The notes under the pieces: model-generated
Told to the model about the DNA's origin: nothing
Database searches by the model: none
What the model saw: the letters and a program-made list of their open reading frames with translations, nothing else
Shown here: piece by piece, positions 62,545 through 64,000 of the stretch
How positions within the stretch are numbered: the stretch's first letter is position 1
Layout: each line of letters begins with the position of its first letter
DNA from: Odontesthes bonariensis
Lineage: Eukaryota; Chordata; Actinopteri; Atheriniformes; Atherinopsidae
Length of the DNA stretch: 64,000 bases
Direction: 5' to 3'
NCBI RefSeq assembly: GCF_027942865.1
Contig: NC_134510.1
Span: 21,693,209-21,757,208 of the forward strand
Made by a program: the position numbers and the translations under genes

Positions 62545-64000
62545 TAAGAAAACACCACTGACGCCAGACTCATGATGTGCTGTCTGGGTCCGCAGCAGGT
62601 TAAAACACCACAGCGCGACAGCTCCAGGCTATTCTCATGCCAAAAGTAGATTCTAACCTAACAATTGTGAAACTGGTGCAGTCTGATCTTTGTTAGTCAT
62701 ATTACTCAGTGCATATACTCCATAAGTCACCATGTCTATGGAAAAGGTCTAATCCATTAAAGATTCTGTGTAATGTTGCACACGTTGTTGGAGGGCTAGT
62801 TCACGGACAATGTCCAGGGGCTACGAGAGACAGGTACTTCCTTTATCCTGTGGTTGATGGTGTGAGGCCTTACCTGGGTTGTAATCTGGGAGGACTGATC
62901 ACAAAGAACCAGAGTGAAGGGAATTCCGCCTGTCCTACTTCAAACGCAGCAGGACAGTAAATCAGACAGGTAGACGACACTAGGCGGCTCACCAGCCGCT
63001 TGTGTTCACTGTTTCTGCTCCCCGGGGCACAGGAAACGAGTATGTCAGCAATGTCACCTGACAACACCATGGAGACTTTTCACCACAAAACTATTTCACA
63101 GGCCTGCTGCGGATGAGTTCTGTGAGATTATGAAGCCTGTGCAGAACAGGGTTACATTCTGACACTGAGGTTACTTTACTGTTCACCATGTCACTTTTAA
63201 ACCTTCTGTAAGTCATGAGAGTTAAGTTCTCATCAAATGATTCGAGTTTGATATCTTCCAAAAAAAACAAAACAAGTAATAAGATATATTCAAATATTAA
63301 GAAATATGTTTTTTAACAAAAATAATACATTTGTTATGAAACAGGCCATAAGCTGACTATTTATTAAAACATTGTGTAAAACATTAAATTGGTCACAAGA
63401 TGTGGTTTATCACAAAAACCCTTTGAAGAGTTGGCTTTTCTTCTTTAATCTAAATGATTTTACAACCATAGTCACAACTTAATGTAATTAAGCATAGTTG
63501 TATATCTATTGTGCTGAAAAAACACAAGACGTGTCAAATTCATTTTGCAGTATCTACACCCACTAAAACAGTACTGAATCACAATGACGCACAGCAACTT
63601 TGCATCAGTCTAATTAATGAATGAAAGAATCAAAGTCCCAATGCAAGTATATCAGTTGGATGTCCAACTCTTGAGAAATCTCATCTGAAAATAGGGTGTC
63701 AGGAGTAAAATGAATCAGAAAACAACACCAAGGTCAGTGTGATATTTCAAGGCTTCTGCTTTACATGGCCGCATAGCAAATGAAGGCCTTCAATCAAGTC
63801 AGATTGGGTGGCTGGACTACAGGTACAACAACACTCTGTAGCGAGTGTAGTGACAAAGGAGTACATCCATCAAAGAATAGAAAAAAAAAGGAAATTAAAA
63901 AAAAAAAAAGTCTGGGCAAACAATAATGTTACTGGATGCACTGCATCATAATCTAAACAGGTTCAGTATGTGGACAGTGAAACATTTGTGATTCTTAACC
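62545..64000. other. non-coding flank, right edge
   Basis: The part up to about 63110 is of even base composition, with an 83-codon open frame at 62709-62960 that lacks splice or homology support. From 63.2 kb the sequence is AT-rich. No gene was found up to the window end. Confidence 0.4.

Noticed and set aside
62709-62960. 83-codon frame near the right edge
   Set aside because: No homology or splice evidence; composition alone is not enough.
1-64000. tRNA, rRNA, microRNA hairpin or CRISPR-like arrays
   Set aside because: Looked for cloverleaf boxes, regular spaced repeats and strong short hairpins; saw none that I could support by eye.

Overview
The window is vertebrate genomic DNA, most likely from a percomorph teleost fish. 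The evidence is many short introns (mostly 80-500 bp), consensus GT-AG splice sites, decayed fish-type Tc1, Harbinger, L2-like and MITE repeats, long (AT)n and (GT)n microsatellites, and the identity and order of the two genes. There are no bacterial-type genes, operons or CRISPR arrays.

Layout: (1) 1-8.0 kb, plus strand: the 3' half of a Rap guanine-nucleotide exchange factor gene, best called rapgef5. It has 12 readable exons carrying the RA-like region and the complete RasGEF catalytic domain, a stop at 6173 and a 3'UTR. (2) 8.0-10.4 kb: convergent intergenic spacer with nothing coding. (3) 10.4-46.5 kb, minus strand: a complete axonemal dynein heavy chain gene, called dnah11. I could chain 82 coding exons by splice sites and reading phase into one open frame of 13,353 nt (4,450 aa plus stop) with tail, linker, AAA1-AAA6, stalk/microtubule-binding domain and C-terminal domain. 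Its introns carry a decayed Tc1/mariner copy and a solo LTR with a 5-bp target duplication. (4) 46.5-46.8 kb: the dnah11 upstream region, with a perfectly palindromic RFX X-box about 0.2 kb 5' of the start codon. (5) 46.9-64 kb: a gene-free flank with a 1.6-kb fold-back element containing diverged tandem repeats, LINE and MITE fossils, a non-autonomous Harbinger element with a TAA target duplication, and several low-repeat, high-complexity blocks that look like candidate conserved non-coding elements.

In human the order on 7p15.3 is SP4-DNAH11-CDCA7L-RAPGEF5, with DNAH11 and RAPGEF5 convergent. The window keeps the convergent dnah11/rapgef5 pair but has no cdca7l between them. The two genes act in unrelated processes (ciliary outer-arm motility; Rap1/Ras signalling), so the linkage looks like inherited synteny, not joint function. 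The dnah11 promoter X-box fits control by RFX factors as part of the motile-cilia programme. Exon boundaries were read by eye from splice consensus and phase, guided by remembered family sequence; no alignment was run.
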